A DNA stretch of 64,000 nt, taken from NCBI RefSeq assembly GCF_000430025.1, contig NZ_AUCZ01000003.1, forward strand, positions 370,058-434,057. Reading direction: 5' to 3'. This DNA is from Flavobacterium suncheonense GH29-5 = DSM 17707 (GTDB lineage Bacteria > Bacteroidota > Bacteroidia > Flavobacteriales > Flavobacteriaceae). Under the pieces are notes generated by a model. The model ran no database searches. It had not been told where the DNA came from and saw only the letters and a program-made list of their open reading frames with translations. Positions 42,841 to 52,037 of the stretch are shown one piece after another. Position numbers and translations under genes: made by a program. Each line of letters opens with the position of its first letter. Position 1 is the stretch's first letter.

Positions 42841-42966
42841 TATTTTACTCTTTTTTTATAACATTTTGTTGTCCTCATAAAAATACTTCCCGATTTTGTT
42901 ACAAAAGCAGTTTAACGAGTTTTTGTGCAGTTCACCGATTATTTAATGACAATACAACACAAGAGG

Positions 42967-42974
42967 TAACTTTG
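42967..42974 (+). promoter_or_regulatory. Promoter of the OmpA-family gene
   Basis: TAACTTTG, a full -7 match, 59 bases before the ATG; the leader is A-rich. Confidence 0.6.
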
Positions 42975-43033
42975 CGCCCGAATTTGATTTTTTTTCAAAA
43001 AAAACAACAAAAACAAAAAAATACCACAACAAA

Positions 43034-44596
43034 ATGAAAACTAAATTATTGTTTCTTATCACAATAATAAATTCAGTCTTTTTATTTGCTCAGGGAGGAC
43101 AGAACTTAATCAAAACCAACAAAGCCGTTACTGCTTCAAAAATCGAAACAACCGGCTTAAACTTCATCACAAATGATTCTGGTATCAATACCGAGCTTTC
43201 TGAAGTGGGTTCTACTTTTTTCATGGGCAAATACCTAATCTTATCCAACAAAAAAAGAGGCTTCGCAAAAATGACTGCGAACGAAAACAATAGGCCAAAC
43301 AATAATTTATTTTGTGCTAACATCGACAAATACGGTAATCTTTCGTACCCAATCTTATTTTCCAGACTGTTAGACAGCGAAACCAATGAAGGCGGTGTGG
43401 CTTTTTCTCCGGACGAAAAAACGATTTATTTAACCCATGCGAAAGCAGACCACCAAAATCAGTTCGAAATCTTCAAAGCGACTTTGGATTTGGAAATTAA
43501 AGGGTACTGGAAAGATCTTCAGAAATTAACCATCAATGGTGATTATTCCATTGAAACGCCATCCATGAACAATGAGGGAACCAAACTGTATTTTGCTTCC
43601 GATATGCCGGGTGGTTTTGGCGGATTTGATTTATATGTTGCCGATGTTTTAGCCGACGGCACACTTACCAACGTAACCAACTTAGGAAATACCGTAAACA
43701 GTGCCAAAAACGAAAAATACCCCTACATCAACGGCCGTTACCTTTTCTTCTCTTCTGAAGGACATGAAACTTACGGCGGTTACGACGTTTTCAGAGCTTC
43801 AATGACTGAAAACGGCATTACCAACAGAACCAACATCGGAAACACTTTAAACACAGCCAACGACGAAGTTGCCTTTATCTTAAGCGGACCAAACAAAGGG
43901 TACATCTCTTCCAACAAAAACAGCAACAAAGAAGACTTCAACGTATATAAATTTGAATTGACACGTTTAACACAAAACTTAAGCGCGCTTGTTGTAGAAA
44001 CCAATTCCAAAGTAGTGTTGCCAAATGCAAAAGTGACTATTACCAACGAATTTGGCGAAGTAGTTAAAACGACCACTTCAGACGAGAACGGAAGAATCGC
44101 TTTACAAGTGGAACCGCTTACCCAATATTCGATTGTTACAGAGAAAGAAGGATACAACACCAACCAGATTGTCTTCCACGCCTGGAGCAGCAAAAACAAC
44201 AATTACAGCGAAGTGATTGCAATGAATCAAACCAAAGCTGAAATCATCGACAATGCCATCGTAATTGAAAACATTTACTTCGACTTCAACAAAACTGCAG
44301 TTAAGAAAGAGTCTGAGCTTTCGTTAAACAAAATCATCGAAGTGTTAAGCATCAATCCTGACATGAAAATTGCAATTAACGCTCATACAGATGCTAAAGG
44401 TTCTGACGCTTACAACATGAGTTTATCCGAGAAACGCGCTAAGGCCGCTTACGACTACCTTGTGAAAAAAGGAATCGCCAAAGACCGTTTAGAATACAAA
44501 GGATTCGGAGAATCGCAACTGAAATTCAACTGTGGCGACAATTGTTCCGCAGAAGAAGACAGCAAAAACAGAAGAATCGAATTCCTAATTAAATAA
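43034..44596 (+). CDS. OmpA family protein with PD40 beta-propeller repeats
   Basis: A 520-residue outer-membrane or periplasmic protein that anchors to peptidoglycan. After a signal peptide (residues 1-20) there are WD40-like PD40 repeats (GGVAFSPDEKTIYLTHAKAD and TPSMNNEGTKLYFASD), then a carboxypeptidase-regulatory-like domain near residues 320-390, and the OmpA C-terminal domain (IYFDFNKTAVKKES, INAHTDAKGSD, LSEKRAKAAYDYLVKKGI) with the Asp and Arg that hold diaminopimelate. Proteins of this layout often accompany T9SS and gliding genes in Bacteroidota. A tiny lipoprotein gene follows 4 bases later. Confidence 0.92.
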   Translation: MKTKLLFLITIINSVFLFAQGGQNLIKTNKAVTASKIETTGLNFITNDSGINTELSEVGSTFFMGKYLILSNKKRGFAKMTANENNRPNNNLFCANIDKYGNLSYPILFSRLLDSETNEGGVAFSPDEKTIYLTHAKADHQNQFEIFKATLDLEIKGYWKDLQKLTINGDYSIETPSMNNEGTKLYFASDMPGGFGGFDLYVADVLADGTLTNVTNLGNTVNSAKNEKYPYINGRYLFFSSEGHETYGGYDVFRASMTENGITNRTNIGNTLNTANDEVAFILSGPNKGYISSNKNSNKEDFNVYKFELTRLTQNLSALVVETNSKVVLPNAKVTITNEFGEVVKTTTSDENGRIALQVEPLTQYSIVTEKEGYNTNQIVFHAWSSKNNNYSEVIAMNQTKAEIIDNAIVIENIYFDFNKTAVKKESELSLNKIIEVLSINPDMKIAINAHTDAKGSDAYNMSLSEKRAKAAYDYLVKKGIAKDRLEYKGFGESQLKFNCGDNCSAEEDSKNRRIEFLIK

Positions 44597-44600
44597 GACC

Positions 44601-44729
44601 ATGAAAAAAATATTCGTCGCTGGTGCTTTAGCCCTAACCTTAACGTCCTGTTCAAGCGGATGGAGCTGCAAAGCAAGGTATGTAAAATCTGATATCCATA
44701 AAAACAACGATACGCACCGAGTTGCTTAA
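44601..44729 (+). CDS. Tiny lipoprotein downstream of the OmpA-family gene
   Basis: A 42-residue reading frame starting 4 bases after the OmpA-family stop: MKKIFVAGALALTLTSC with lipobox LTSC (Cys 17), then SSGWSCKARYVKSD and a polar His/Asn-rich end. The gene ends just before a strong terminator. The clean lipoprotein signal, short spacing and terminator placement support a real gene co-transcribed with its neighbour. Function unknown. Confidence 0.7.
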   Translation: MKKIFVAGALALTLTSCSSGWSCKARYVKSDIHKNNDTHRVA

Positions 44730-44731
44730 TA

Positions 44732-44758
44732 AAAAGTCCCGAATATTTCGGGACTTTT
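44732..44758 (+). terminator. Terminator after the tiny lipoprotein gene
   Basis: AAAAGTCCCGAA (44732-44743) and TTCGGGACTTTT (44747-44758) form a perfect 12-base stem with a 3-base loop. Confidence 0.85.
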
Positions 44759-44759
44759 A

Positions 44760-44767
44760 TATTTTTG
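44760..44767 (+). promoter_or_regulatory. Promoter of the DUF1508 gene
   Basis: TATTTTTG begins two bases after the terminator stem and makes use of its T-rich tail. The ATG at 44786 is 19 bases further on. Confidence 0.6.
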
Positions 44768-44785
44768 CAAACCTTAAGAAAACAC

Positions 44786-45127
44786 ATGGGAACCTTCACA
44801 ATAAGTAAAAAAGAAAACGGTCTGATTAAATTCGAATTCAATTCGCGGAAAGGCAAAACCCTGCTTACGAGTCAGAGTTACAGAAGCAAGGAAGAATGCG
44901 AAAAAGACATTGCTCTTCTGAAAGAAAAAATAGAAGTCGTTTCCTTTTTAAAATTCAAAACACCGGCCGGAAAGTTTTTCTTTAAGATGATTTACAACGG
45001 GCACATTCACGGCATCAGCCGAAAATTTACCACCGAATTGCTGTTGCTGAAAAGCTTGGAAGAAATCCGAAACAACTTTACCGAATCGGAGACACTGGAC
45101 TTCTCCCAAGACATTTTCTTCGATTAA
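44786..45127 (+). CDS. YegP-like DUF1508 protein
   Basis: A 113-residue protein made of two DUF1508 units. Each has the pattern of three short strands and a helix: FTISKKENGLIKFEFNS with TSQSYRSKEECEKDI, and FKTPAGKFFFKMIYNG in the second. The upstream TTG at 44765 lies within the promoter, so the ATG at 44786 is used. E. coli YegP is of this family and has no clear function. The gene ends in a terminator shared with clpX on the other strand. Confidence 0.82.
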   Translation: MGTFTISKKENGLIKFEFNSRKGKTLLTSQSYRSKEECEKDIALLKEKIEVVSFLKFKTPAGKFFFKMIYNGHIHGISRKFTTELLLLKSLEEIRNNFTESETLDFSQDIFFD

Positions 45128-45132
45128 ATCAT

Positions 45133-45162
45133 AAAAAAATCCCGAAATATTCGGGATTTTTT
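45133..45162 (+). terminator. Bidirectional terminator between the DUF1508 gene and clpX
   Basis: AAAAATCCCGAA and TTCGGGATTTTT pair around a short loop, flanked by A- and T-runs. Confidence 0.85.
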
Positions 45163-45164
45163 AT

Positions 45165-46397
45165 TTAAGACGCAGCCTGTAAACGCTGCAGTAAATTTTT
45201 GCTTAGGGAATGTTCCGCATAATCGCGGTCGATAACCAATTCCGTTTCATCGGAACCCGGCAAATCGTACATCGCATCAGTTAGAATTGCCTCGCACAAC
45301 GAACGAAGACCCCGGGCACCCAATTTGTACTCTAAGGCTTTGTCGACAATAAAATCCAGCGCATCATCGGTCATGGAAAATTCGACATCGTCCATGGCGA
45401 ACAGCTTTTTATATTGTTTTACCAAAGCGTTTTTAGGTTCGGTCAGAATCGCGCGCAGGGTTTCTTTATCCAGCGGATCCATGTGGGTAAGCACCGGCAA
45501 ACGTCCGATTATTTCCGGAATCAGTCCAAAATCTTTGATGTCTTTCGGAATGATGTATTGCAACAAGTTGTCCTTATCAATCGCATCGGAATTTTTAGAA
45601 GAACCGTATCCAACGGCCTGTCGGTTCAAACGCTTGGAAATTACGCGCTCGATACCGTCAAACGCACCTCCGGCAATGAACAGTATGTTTTGGGTATTCA
45701 CTTCCACAAACTTCTGATCCGGGTGTTTCCGGCCTCCTTTTGGCGGCACATTTACCACCGTTCCTTCCAACAGTTTCAACAAGGCCTGTTGCACCCCTTC
45801 TCCGGACACATCGCGTGTAATGGAAGGATTGTCGCTCTTACGGGCAATTTTGTCAATCTCGTCGATGAAAACAATCCCGCGTTCGGCTTTGGCTACATCG
45901 TAATCGGCAGCCTGTAACAAACGGGTTAAGATGCTTTCCACATCTTCCCCTACGTAACCGGCTTCTGTTAAAACAGTCGCATCCACAATCGCTAACGGCA
46001 CGTTCAGCATTTTGGCAATGGTTTTGGCCACCAGTGTTTTTCCGGTACCGGTTTGCCCCACCATAATGATGTTGCTTTTTTCGATTTCCACCTCATCGTC
46101 CAGCTGTTTCTGCAACAATCGCTTGTAATGGTTGTACACCGCTACCGACAACACTTTCTTGGTTTGTTCCTGACCAATTACATACTGATCCAAAAAAGCG
46201 CGGATTTCTTTCGGTTTGCTGAGCACCAATTCTGCCAACAACCCCGAATTACCGCTTTGTTTCAATTCTTCCAGCACAATGCCGTGCGCCTGCTCGATGC
46301 ATTTGTCGCAGATGTGCGCATTGATTCCCGCAATCAGCAGGTTGGTTTCTGGCTTTTTCCTTCCGCAAAAAGAACACTCTAAAACTTCTTTAGCCAT
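45165..46397 (-). CDS. clpX: ATP-dependent Clp protease, ATP-binding subunit ClpX
   Basis: Hexameric unfoldase that feeds substrates to ClpP. The 410-residue protein opens with the zinc-binding domain ([11 protein letters not shown] ... ICDKC), then Walker [17 protein letters not shown], Walker [14 protein letters not shown], and the pore loop GYVGEDVE. The IGF-type loop that docks ClpP is not exactly readable by eye, though [10 protein letters not shown] lies in that region. It follows clpP on the same strand by 39 bases. Confidence 0.97.
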   Translation of the reverse strand: MAKEVLECSFCGRKKPETNLLIAGINAHICDKCIEQAHGIVLEELKQSGNSGLLAELVLSKPKEIRAFLDQYVIGQEQTKKVLSVAVYNHYKRLLQKQLDDEVEIEKSNIIMVGQTGTGKTLVAKTIAKMLNVPLAIVDATVLTEAGYVGEDVESILTRLLQAADYDVAKAERGIVFIDEIDKIARKSDNPSITRDVSGEGVQQALLKLLEGTVVNVPPKGGRKHPDQKFVEVNTQNILFIAGGAFDGIERVISKRLNRQAVGYGSSKNSDAIDKDNLLQYIIPKDIKDFGLIPEIIGRLPVLTHMDPLDKETLRAILTEPKNALVKQYKKLFAMDDVEFSMTDDALDFIVDKALEYKLGARGLRSLCEAILTDAMYDLPGSDETELVIDRDYAEHSLSKNLLQRLQAAS

Positions 46398-46436
46398 ATG
46401 GTTTCAATTTCATTATCCGTTGATGCCGGATCCTAA

Positions 46437-47099
46437 TTATTTATTTCTTGACAATACCTCATCGATCATCCCGTACTCTTTTGCTTCCGCAGCAATCATC
46501 CAGTAGTCTCTTTCACTGTCTTTGTACACTTTATCGTAAGGTTGTTTGGAATGATGTGAAATGATCTGGTACAACTCTTCTTTCAGTTTCAGCATTTCTT
46601 TCAGGTTGATTTCCATATCGGTAGCTACTCCCTGAGCACCTCCTGAAGGCTGGTGAATCATCACGCGGGAATGCGGTAAAGCCGAACGTTTTCCATCCGC
46701 TCCGGCGCACAACAACACTGCTCCCATAGAAGCCGCCATTCCGGTACAGATAGTAGCTACATCCGGTTTCACAAACTGCATGGTGTCGTAAATCCCCAAT
46801 CCGGCATACACGCTTCCGCCAGGGGAATTGATATAAATACTGATGTCTTTGGAAGCATCTACACTCTCCAGAAACAACAACTGGGCCTGAATAATGTTCG
46901 CCACATAATCGTCTACACCGGTTCCCAGAAAGATGATTCTGTCCATCATCAAACGGGAGAACACGTCCATAGACGCTACGTTTAACTGGCGCTCTTCAAT
47001 GATGTACGGCGTCATGCTGCCTACGATTTTATCGTAATACAGGCTGTTCACACCGTGATGCTTCGTGGCATATTTTTTAAATTCTTTTCCGTAGTTCAT
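46437..47099 (-). CDS. clpP: ATP-dependent Clp protease, proteolytic subunit ClpP
   Basis: Serine peptidase forming the chamber of ClpXP. From 47099 (MNYGKEFKKYATKH) it has 220 residues. The catalytic Ser is in GMAASMGAVLLCAG, the His in SRVMIHQPSGG and the Asp in YGMIDEV. An upstream in-frame ATG at 47150 falls within the terminator hairpin and predicted transcription start, so it is rejected. It lies between tig and clpX, the standard order, and has its own promoter. Confidence 0.97.
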   Translation of the reverse strand: MNYGKEFKKYATKHHGVNSLYYDKIVGSMTPYIIEERQLNVASMDVFSRLMMDRIIFLGTGVDDYVANIIQAQLLFLESVDASKDISIYINSPGGSVYAGLGIYDTMQFVKPDVATICTGMAASMGAVLLCAGADGKRSALPHSRVMIHQPSGGAQGVATDMEINLKEMLKLKEELYQIISHHSKQPYDKVYKDSERDYWMIAAEAKEYGMIDEVLSRNK

Positions 47100-47134
47100 T
47101 ATCGTGTTATTTTTTAATTTGTAAGTTATAAAAA

Positions 47135-47160
47135 AACGCCAGACAAACAAGTCTGACGTT
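47135..47160 (-). terminator. Terminator after tig
   Basis: AACGCCAGAC (47135-47144) and GTCTGACGTT (47151-47160) pair with one G-U; the minus strand then runs into a T-stretch. Confidence 0.75.
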
Positions 47161-47168
47161 CAAATATA
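47161..47168 (-). promoter_or_regulatory. Promoter of clpP, overlapping the tig terminator
   Basis: The minus strand reads TATATTTG, a full -7 match. Transcription would start near 47155, inside the first arm of the terminator stem, so clpP transcripts would lack half of that arm. Confidence 0.6.
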
Positions 47169-47186
47169 CTTATTTTTTGCGAAAAA

Positions 47187-48512
47187 TTATTCGCCGTACA
47201 TTTCTTTAATAAAGTCTTGGTAAGAAACTTCTTTGGCTTTCGCGGAAACTTTCTCTTTGAACAGGTTTAACATCTTTTCGCTCATTACCTGCTCGGATAA
47301 ACGTTTCACTTCTTCCTGGTTAGACAACACTCGAGCCACGATGTTTTCCACGTCTGCATCGGTAGGATTCATTTGTCCGAATTGTGCCATTTGTTTTTTA
47401 ATCAACGTTGACGTGTAGGCTTTTAAATCTTCGAAAGTAATCTGTAAGTTATTTTCAGTGATTACTTTTCCTTCGATTAACTGGTAACGCAAACCGTTTT
47501 CGGATTTTGCATACTCTTCTTCCGCCTGTTCTTCCGTTAACGGGTTCTCTCCCACGGTTTGGATCCATTTTTTAAGGAATCCTGCCGGTAAATCGAATTT
47601 TGTGTTTTCGATTAAGAACTCGGTTACATCGTTTAAGAATTTCTGATCGGCCTGTGTAGCGAATTGCTGCTCGGCATCTTCCTTGATTTTACCTTTCAAT
47701 TCTTCTACTGAAGTAACATTTCCGGCTCCGAATAATTTATCAAACAATTCCTGGTTCAATTCCGCTTTTTCAGAAGTGTTGATTTCTTCGATAGTGAAGT
47801 TAACGTCGATATCCAGACCGTGAACATCGTCATGATCTACTTTTAGGTAATCCATCAGTTTGTGGTCGTCGTCGAACAATCCTTTTGTGCCAAGGGCTAC
47901 CACATCGCCTACTTTTTTACCGATGAATTTCTTAACATCCGTTTTTCTTTTGAAAGCGTCCAGGTTGATGTTTACGGTATTGCTGATTCCTTTTTCTTCA
48001 TTTGAAAAAGTTCCTCTCAAGTCGTCGCCTTCCTCCACTTTCTCTTTCGAAATTAATTTTCCGAATTGTTTCTGGATGCGCTCCACCTGCTCGTCAATCA
48101 TTTTGTCGTCGGCAACGATGGTATATTTGGTGATTTTGTTTTTAGCGGTTAAATCCACAGTAAACTCTGGAGCCAAACCTAATTCAAACTCGAATTTGTA
48201 ATCGTCTGCATCCCAGTTGAAATCTTCCGTAACTTTCGGAAGTGGGTTTCCTAAGATATCCAGTTTTTCTTCAACTAAATAATTGTTTAATGAATTTTGC
48301 AACAACTTGTTCACTTCATCCAATAATACCGCCTTACCGTATTGTTTTTTAATCAAACTCATCGGCACTGCTCCTTTACGGAATCCCGGAATACTAGCAT
48401 TTTTACGGTAATCAGCCAATACTTTTTCTACCTGACCTGCATAATCGTCTTTAGTAACTTCAACCGTTACCACTGCATTTAACGCATCTACGTTGTTTCT
48501 TGTAATATTCAT
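47187..48512 (-). CDS. tig: Trigger factor
   Basis: Ribosome-bound chaperone for nascent chains. The 441-residue protein has the ribosome-docking signature IPGFRKGAVPMSLIKKQYG near residues 42-60, a middle region (about 155-245) that is only weakly like the FKBP prolyl-isomerase domain, and a helical C-terminal domain. Placement directly upstream of clpP and clpX on the same strand matches many bacteria. It has its own promoter and terminator. Confidence 0.95.
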   Translation of the reverse strand: MNITRNNVDALNAVVTVEVTKDDYAGQVEKVLADYRKNASIPGFRKGAVPMSLIKKQYGKAVLLDEVNKLLQNSLNNYLVEEKLDILGNPLPKVTEDFNWDADDYKFEFELGLAPEFTVDLTAKNKITKYTIVADDKMIDEQVERIQKQFGKLISKEKVEEGDDLRGTFSNEEKGISNTVNINLDAFKRKTDVKKFIGKKVGDVVALGTKGLFDDDHKLMDYLKVDHDDVHGLDIDVNFTIEEINTSEKAELNQELFDKLFGAGNVTSVEELKGKIKEDAEQQFATQADQKFLNDVTEFLIENTKFDLPAGFLKKWIQTVGENPLTEEQAEEEYAKSENGLRYQLIEGKVITENNLQITFEDLKAYTSTLIKKQMAQFGQMNPTDADVENIVARVLSNQEEVKRLSEQVMSEKMLNLFKEKVSAKAKEVSYQDFIKEMYGE

Positions 48513-48545
48513 TATTTAATTTTTTTACATACTAAAATTGGGTTG

Positions 48546-48576
48546 CAAAATTATAGATTTTTTACAACCCAACCAA
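48546..48576 (-). promoter_or_regulatory. Promoter of tig
   Basis: The minus strand carries TAATTTTG (48553-48546) with TTGG at 48576-48573, spaced 19 bases, a good -7/-33 pair. Confidence 0.65.
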
Positions 48577-48625
48577 GTTTTTAACTTATTGTATTTCAAT
48601 ACTATTAAAATTATTTCTTTTTCCG

Positions 48626-48967
48626 TTAGTCCTGAACAAAAAGATTCAGAAACCACTGACTTAACGACAGCACCACACTGAATACAAAGGCATTCACAAA
48701 ACCGTCTACCTTAAATTCATCAATGAGATGATCGGCCAGTAAAACCATACCGGTATTGATCACCAGCAAAAACAATCCCAGCGTCAATAACGTGATCGGC
48801 AAGGTAAAGAAAACCAAAACCGGTTTTAAGAAAGTATTTAACAACCCCAAAACCACCGCCACGATTAGCGCCGCTTTGATGGTTGCCACATGAATTCCCG
48901 GCAGAAAATGCGATAAAACCACAATGAGAATTGTAGTAATCAGCAGTCGAATCAGTACGTTTTTCAT
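48626..48967 (-). CDS. Four-TM phage-holin-family (YvlD-like) membrane protein
   Basis: A 113-residue integral membrane protein with four hydrophobic helices. KAALIVAVVLGLLNTFLKPV and LPITLLTLGLFLLVINTGM are the family marks. Despite the name, members such as Bacillus YvlD are ordinary chromosomal membrane proteins, and no phage gene is nearby. Function unknown. It is preceded by the terminator of the GDSL gene and probably has its own weak promoter. Confidence 0.85.
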   Translation of the reverse strand: MKNVLIRLLITTILIVVLSHFLPGIHVATIKAALIVAVVLGLLNTFLKPVLVFFTLPITLLTLGLFLLVINTGMVLLADHLIDEFKVDGFVNAFVFSVVLSLSQWFLNLFVQD

Positions 48968-48996
48968 AATTGCAAATATTGGATAAAGATAAAAAA

Positions 48997-49016
48997 AGCG
49001 CTGAAATTTCAGCGCT
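48997..49016 (-). terminator. Terminator after the GDSL lipoprotein gene
   Basis: AGCGCTGAAATTTCAGCGCT is a perfect 20-base palindrome; on the minus strand it is followed by seven T. Confidence 0.75.
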
Positions 49017-49040
49017 CTATAACTTTGTTATGGTTAAAAA

Positions 49041-50609
49041 TTAATTCGTCGTCACTAAATTAATTCCAGGATAACTCGCTGAGTTTTTATACGGCAATTT
49101 TGCTTTAAAATGCTTGTTAATAACTTTAATCAATTCATTAGTAATGACCGCATAACCTCTGGGATTAGGATGCACCCCATCTAATGAGAATAACACTGTA
49201 CTAATATTTGTTCCGTTAAAATAATTTGCAGTATATATACTTCCATCCTCCACTCTAAGTCCTGACACCAATTGCTTCATAACAACATTCATGTCTGCAA
49301 TAGCAATATTAGCAGATTCTTTAGAACGAATGTGTGCATTGATTTGATCAGTAGCATCTTTAACATCTGCAATTTCCACTTGGGTCAATACCCATTTGTC
49401 CGCTAATGGGTTTGTAACCCCATTGATGTTTACCGGAGCTGGAGCCATAGCATTTGTAGTTCCGATATACGATGATGCCGGCAACACAATTAAATCATTA
49501 GCAGTAGATTGTCTTGCTTTTCCAAAAATTTGACCAAAAGCGGTAGCGGTTGGTGCATCATACCCTTGCATCATTAACGCTCCGGTTATCTGAGCCGTTC
49601 TGTCTTGTGCATTTTCATCAACAATCAACACAGGATTAGCTGCCGTGGCCGACAACAAACGCACACGATTAGGTTCACCATAAGCTGTAAAGATTGCATT
49701 TAAAGGCCCGTATAATTGACTATTCAATGCAGTAATATTAGCCTCCCCTCCTAAAGCCGCCGGCGATAACGGAGCATAAGGAACCGTAGTAAAATAAGGA
49801 ATAGAAGTTACATAAGGAATCGTACACAAAACCCCTTTCACATCATTTGTACCATTAGCTGTTAATGTATTCAATACTGCATCGTAAGCTGCCTCAAAAA
49901 CAGGGAATGGCGTAATATCATTAGCCCCAATTCCAGCTGTAGAACCAGCTCCTCCGGAAGTAGCATACGCCAATACATCCATATCTCCAATCCAGTTAGT
50001 AAAAAAAGTCGGGTTCATTTGCATGGCATCTCCCAACACTGTCGCATCATCAGCAGTTGCATGGCGTACATACCACGGATTTGCAGTTCCAGTACCCAAA
50101 CCGGTAAGACTTCCGTATCCTGAATAAACTGCGTGAAAGGACTTCATACCCGGAACCCCCATATTATGATACGCTCTAAATTGTCTCTCCGAAACATCAT
50201 TAGTAGAAACCGCATTAATGTTTTCAGGTTTTAATTGTGACTCATCGAAAACCATTCGAGTCGGGAAGAGATTTGCTCCAGTAACAGGATCTGTAATAGG
50301 CATACCTCCCAAAAGCAATCCTCCAACATTATTAGCGTCCATTGAAAAATCGGGCTGCGTAAACTCACCACCTCCCACTAACGCAAATTGTTGGGACAAC
50401 ATTAACGGAAATGAATATTGCTGACCTCCTTTAGATATCGTTCCGTCAATATACCCAGCCGACAATGAATTTCCCAGAGCTACATAGCTTGTAAAATCAG
50501 CCTCTCCAGAAGAATAACTTGCATTGGATACTTCATTTTCAAATTCAGGCTCACAAGATGCAAGACCCATTGCCGCCAATACAGCAAAATATATAAACTT
50601 ATTTTTCAT
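49041..50609 (-). CDS. SGNH/GDSL-hydrolase-like lipoprotein
   Basis: A 522-residue lipoprotein (AAMGLASC, Cys 19) of the SGNH/GDSL esterase fold. The block I motif is YVALGNSLSAGYIDG, with GNSL in place of GDSL, and block V is SLDGVHPNPRGYAVI with the Asp-x-x-His pair, so the catalytic Ser and His appear present. The substrate could be a lipid or acetylated glycan. It lies 19 bases after a FadL-type channel gene on the same strand, which suggests joint use: ester cleavage at the surface and uptake of the hydrophobic product. Confidence 0.85.
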   Translation of the reverse strand: MKNKFIYFAVLAAMGLASCEPEFENEVSNASYSSGEADFTSYVALGNSLSAGYIDGTISKGGQQYSFPLMLSQQFALVGGGEFTQPDFSMDANNVGGLLLGGMPITDPVTGANLFPTRMVFDESQLKPENINAVSTNDVSERQFRAYHNMGVPGMKSFHAVYSGYGSLTGLGTGTANPWYVRHATADDATVLGDAMQMNPTFFTNWIGDMDVLAYATSGGAGSTAGIGANDITPFPVFEAAYDAVLNTLTANGTNDVKGVLCTIPYVTSIPYFTTVPYAPLSPAALGGEANITALNSQLYGPLNAIFTAYGEPNRVRLLSATAANPVLIVDENAQDRTAQITGALMMQGYDAPTATAFGQIFGKARQSTANDLIVLPASSYIGTTNAMAPAPVNINGVTNPLADKWVLTQVEIADVKDATDQINAHIRSKESANIAIADMNVVMKQLVSGLRVEDGSIYTANYFNGTNISTVLFSLDGVHPNPRGYAVITNELIKVINKHFKAKLPYKNSASYPGINLVTTN

Positions 50610-50628
50610 AATTCTTTTTCTTTAAATA

Positions 50629-51897
50629 TTAGAAGCTGTAGGTTAAACCAAGACCTGGAGAAAACACAGTATTTTTATACGTTCCGCTAAATGGAATTGT
50701 ACTGATAACCGGCTGACCGTTTACCACTGTCGATTCAGTATAGTGATCGTAAGAAGCATTCACTTCATCAAAATGCAAGTATAGGAATGATGCATCTATC
50801 CCCAACTTTTTAGTAACCTGATACGTTAAACCTCCCGTGTATCCCATAGAATCGTTACGCGGTGTTTCCGGAGCAAAGTATCCTGCAGAAATCGGGCTTT
50901 CGTCTTTGTACCACCCGGCTCTGAATGTAAATTTATCGTTCGCTTTATACTGCGTTCCTACTCTGTATGTATTAGTATCATGATAATTTCTGGCATTATA
51001 TGAAGTAGGTACATTATTGGCAAAATCAACCACTAAAGCATCGTATGCTCTCCATAACGTTCTGTTGTAATCGAAAGCCACCATCCATTTATCCGTAATA
51101 TTATACGACAAACCTGCTGTAATTTCAGCCGGCAACGGAAGATCCGCATCAAAACTTGTATCGGAATAAGTCCCTTGAGCAATAAGCGGAATGTCATTAA
51201 ATTTTGCATCCCCGCCACGTGCTTCCATGATGATTTCCGAACGGTAATTAACCCCTAAACGAAGTTTTTTACACGGATTGAACATAAAACCTGCCGTATA
51301 TCCCCAAGCCGTGATTCCCTTTGCATCTAAAGTTACATCAGAACGATTACCGTTCTCATCTGTTAAATTTCGATTCAGGTTTCTGTTGAACTCTACCGAA
51401 CCGGTAACATAAATCGGCCCTCCGCCAAAACTAAACTCATCGCTTACTTTAACGGAAATCGTTGGCTGAATATAAATTGCCTGCAAATCAATATTGTTTA
51501 CCAAGTGAGAACCTTCCCAATCCTTATCCCACTCTACAGCACTTCCATAAGGCGTATATACTGCCAAACCTGCCGTTAACCATTTGTTGATTTTATAAGA
51601 AGCATAGACATTAAACGGAGTACCCATGTTCTCAGTTGAATTTTTCCAATTATAGGTTTCGTTTTGAAACTTAGTTTTAGCAAACAAAGCATTTGCTCCA
51701 ACAGAAAGGTTGAATTTATCTTCCAGAAAAGACAAACCAGCCGGGTTGAAAAAAGCAGCTTCAGCACTATTAACCACGGCAACACCGGTGTGTCCCATAG
51801 CCAATTGCTTCTGACCCTGTAAACTTACACGATATCCTCCTGCGAATGCCGTTGAGCCTGCCAAAGCCATTAAAGTTAACGATAATAGTTTTCTCAT
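50629..51897 (-). CDS. FadL/OMPP1/TodX family outer-membrane transporter
   Basis: A 422-residue outer-membrane beta barrel taking up hydrophobic compounds such as fatty acids. It has a signal peptide (residues 1-19), the FadL N-terminal pattern YRVSLQGQKQLAMGHTG and SAEAAFFNPAGLSFL, and ends in a barrel strand VFSPGLGLTYSF with terminal Phe. The GDSL lipoprotein gene follows by 19 bases. The substrate is not known. Confidence 0.92.
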   Translation of the reverse strand: MRKLLSLTLMALAGSTAFAGGYRVSLQGQKQLAMGHTGVAVVNSAEAAFFNPAGLSFLEDKFNLSVGANALFAKTKFQNETYNWKNSTENMGTPFNVYASYKINKWLTAGLAVYTPYGSAVEWDKDWEGSHLVNNIDLQAIYIQPTISVKVSDEFSFGGGPIYVTGSVEFNRNLNRNLTDENGNRSDVTLDAKGITAWGYTAGFMFNPCKKLRLGVNYRSEIIMEARGGDAKFNDIPLIAQGTYSDTSFDADLPLPAEITAGLSYNITDKWMVAFDYNRTLWRAYDALVVDFANNVPTSYNARNYHDTNTYRVGTQYKANDKFTFRAGWYKDESPISAGYFAPETPRNDSMGYTGGLTYQVTKKLGIDASFLYLHFDEVNASYDHYTESTVVNGQPVISTIPFSGTYKNTVFSPGLGLTYSF

Positions 51898-51948
51898 AAT
51901 TTAATAAAAGGTGTTAGTTTTTTTTATGTTTTCAAATAAACAGCAACC

Positions 51949-51956
51949 CAAATTTA
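51949..51956 (-). promoter_or_regulatory. Promoter of the FadL-GDSL unit
   Basis: The minus strand reads TAAATTTG, a full match to TAnnTTTG, 52 bases before the ATG. Confidence 0.5.
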
Positions 51957-52037
51957 TAACAAAATATGGATTTTACAATTTTTTTAAGAAAAATGTTATG
52001 CTTTCATAATATTATCTTAAAAAAGCCAGTCGGAATC

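Noticed and set aside
44765..44785. TTG start for the DUF1508 gene
   Set aside because: It falls on the last bases of the -7 box; the ATG at 44786 follows at a normal distance.
48626..48967. Phage holin family protein as a sign of a prophage
   Set aside because: The family is named after a phage protein, but the gene sits alone among housekeeping genes; no integrase, lysin or structural gene is present.
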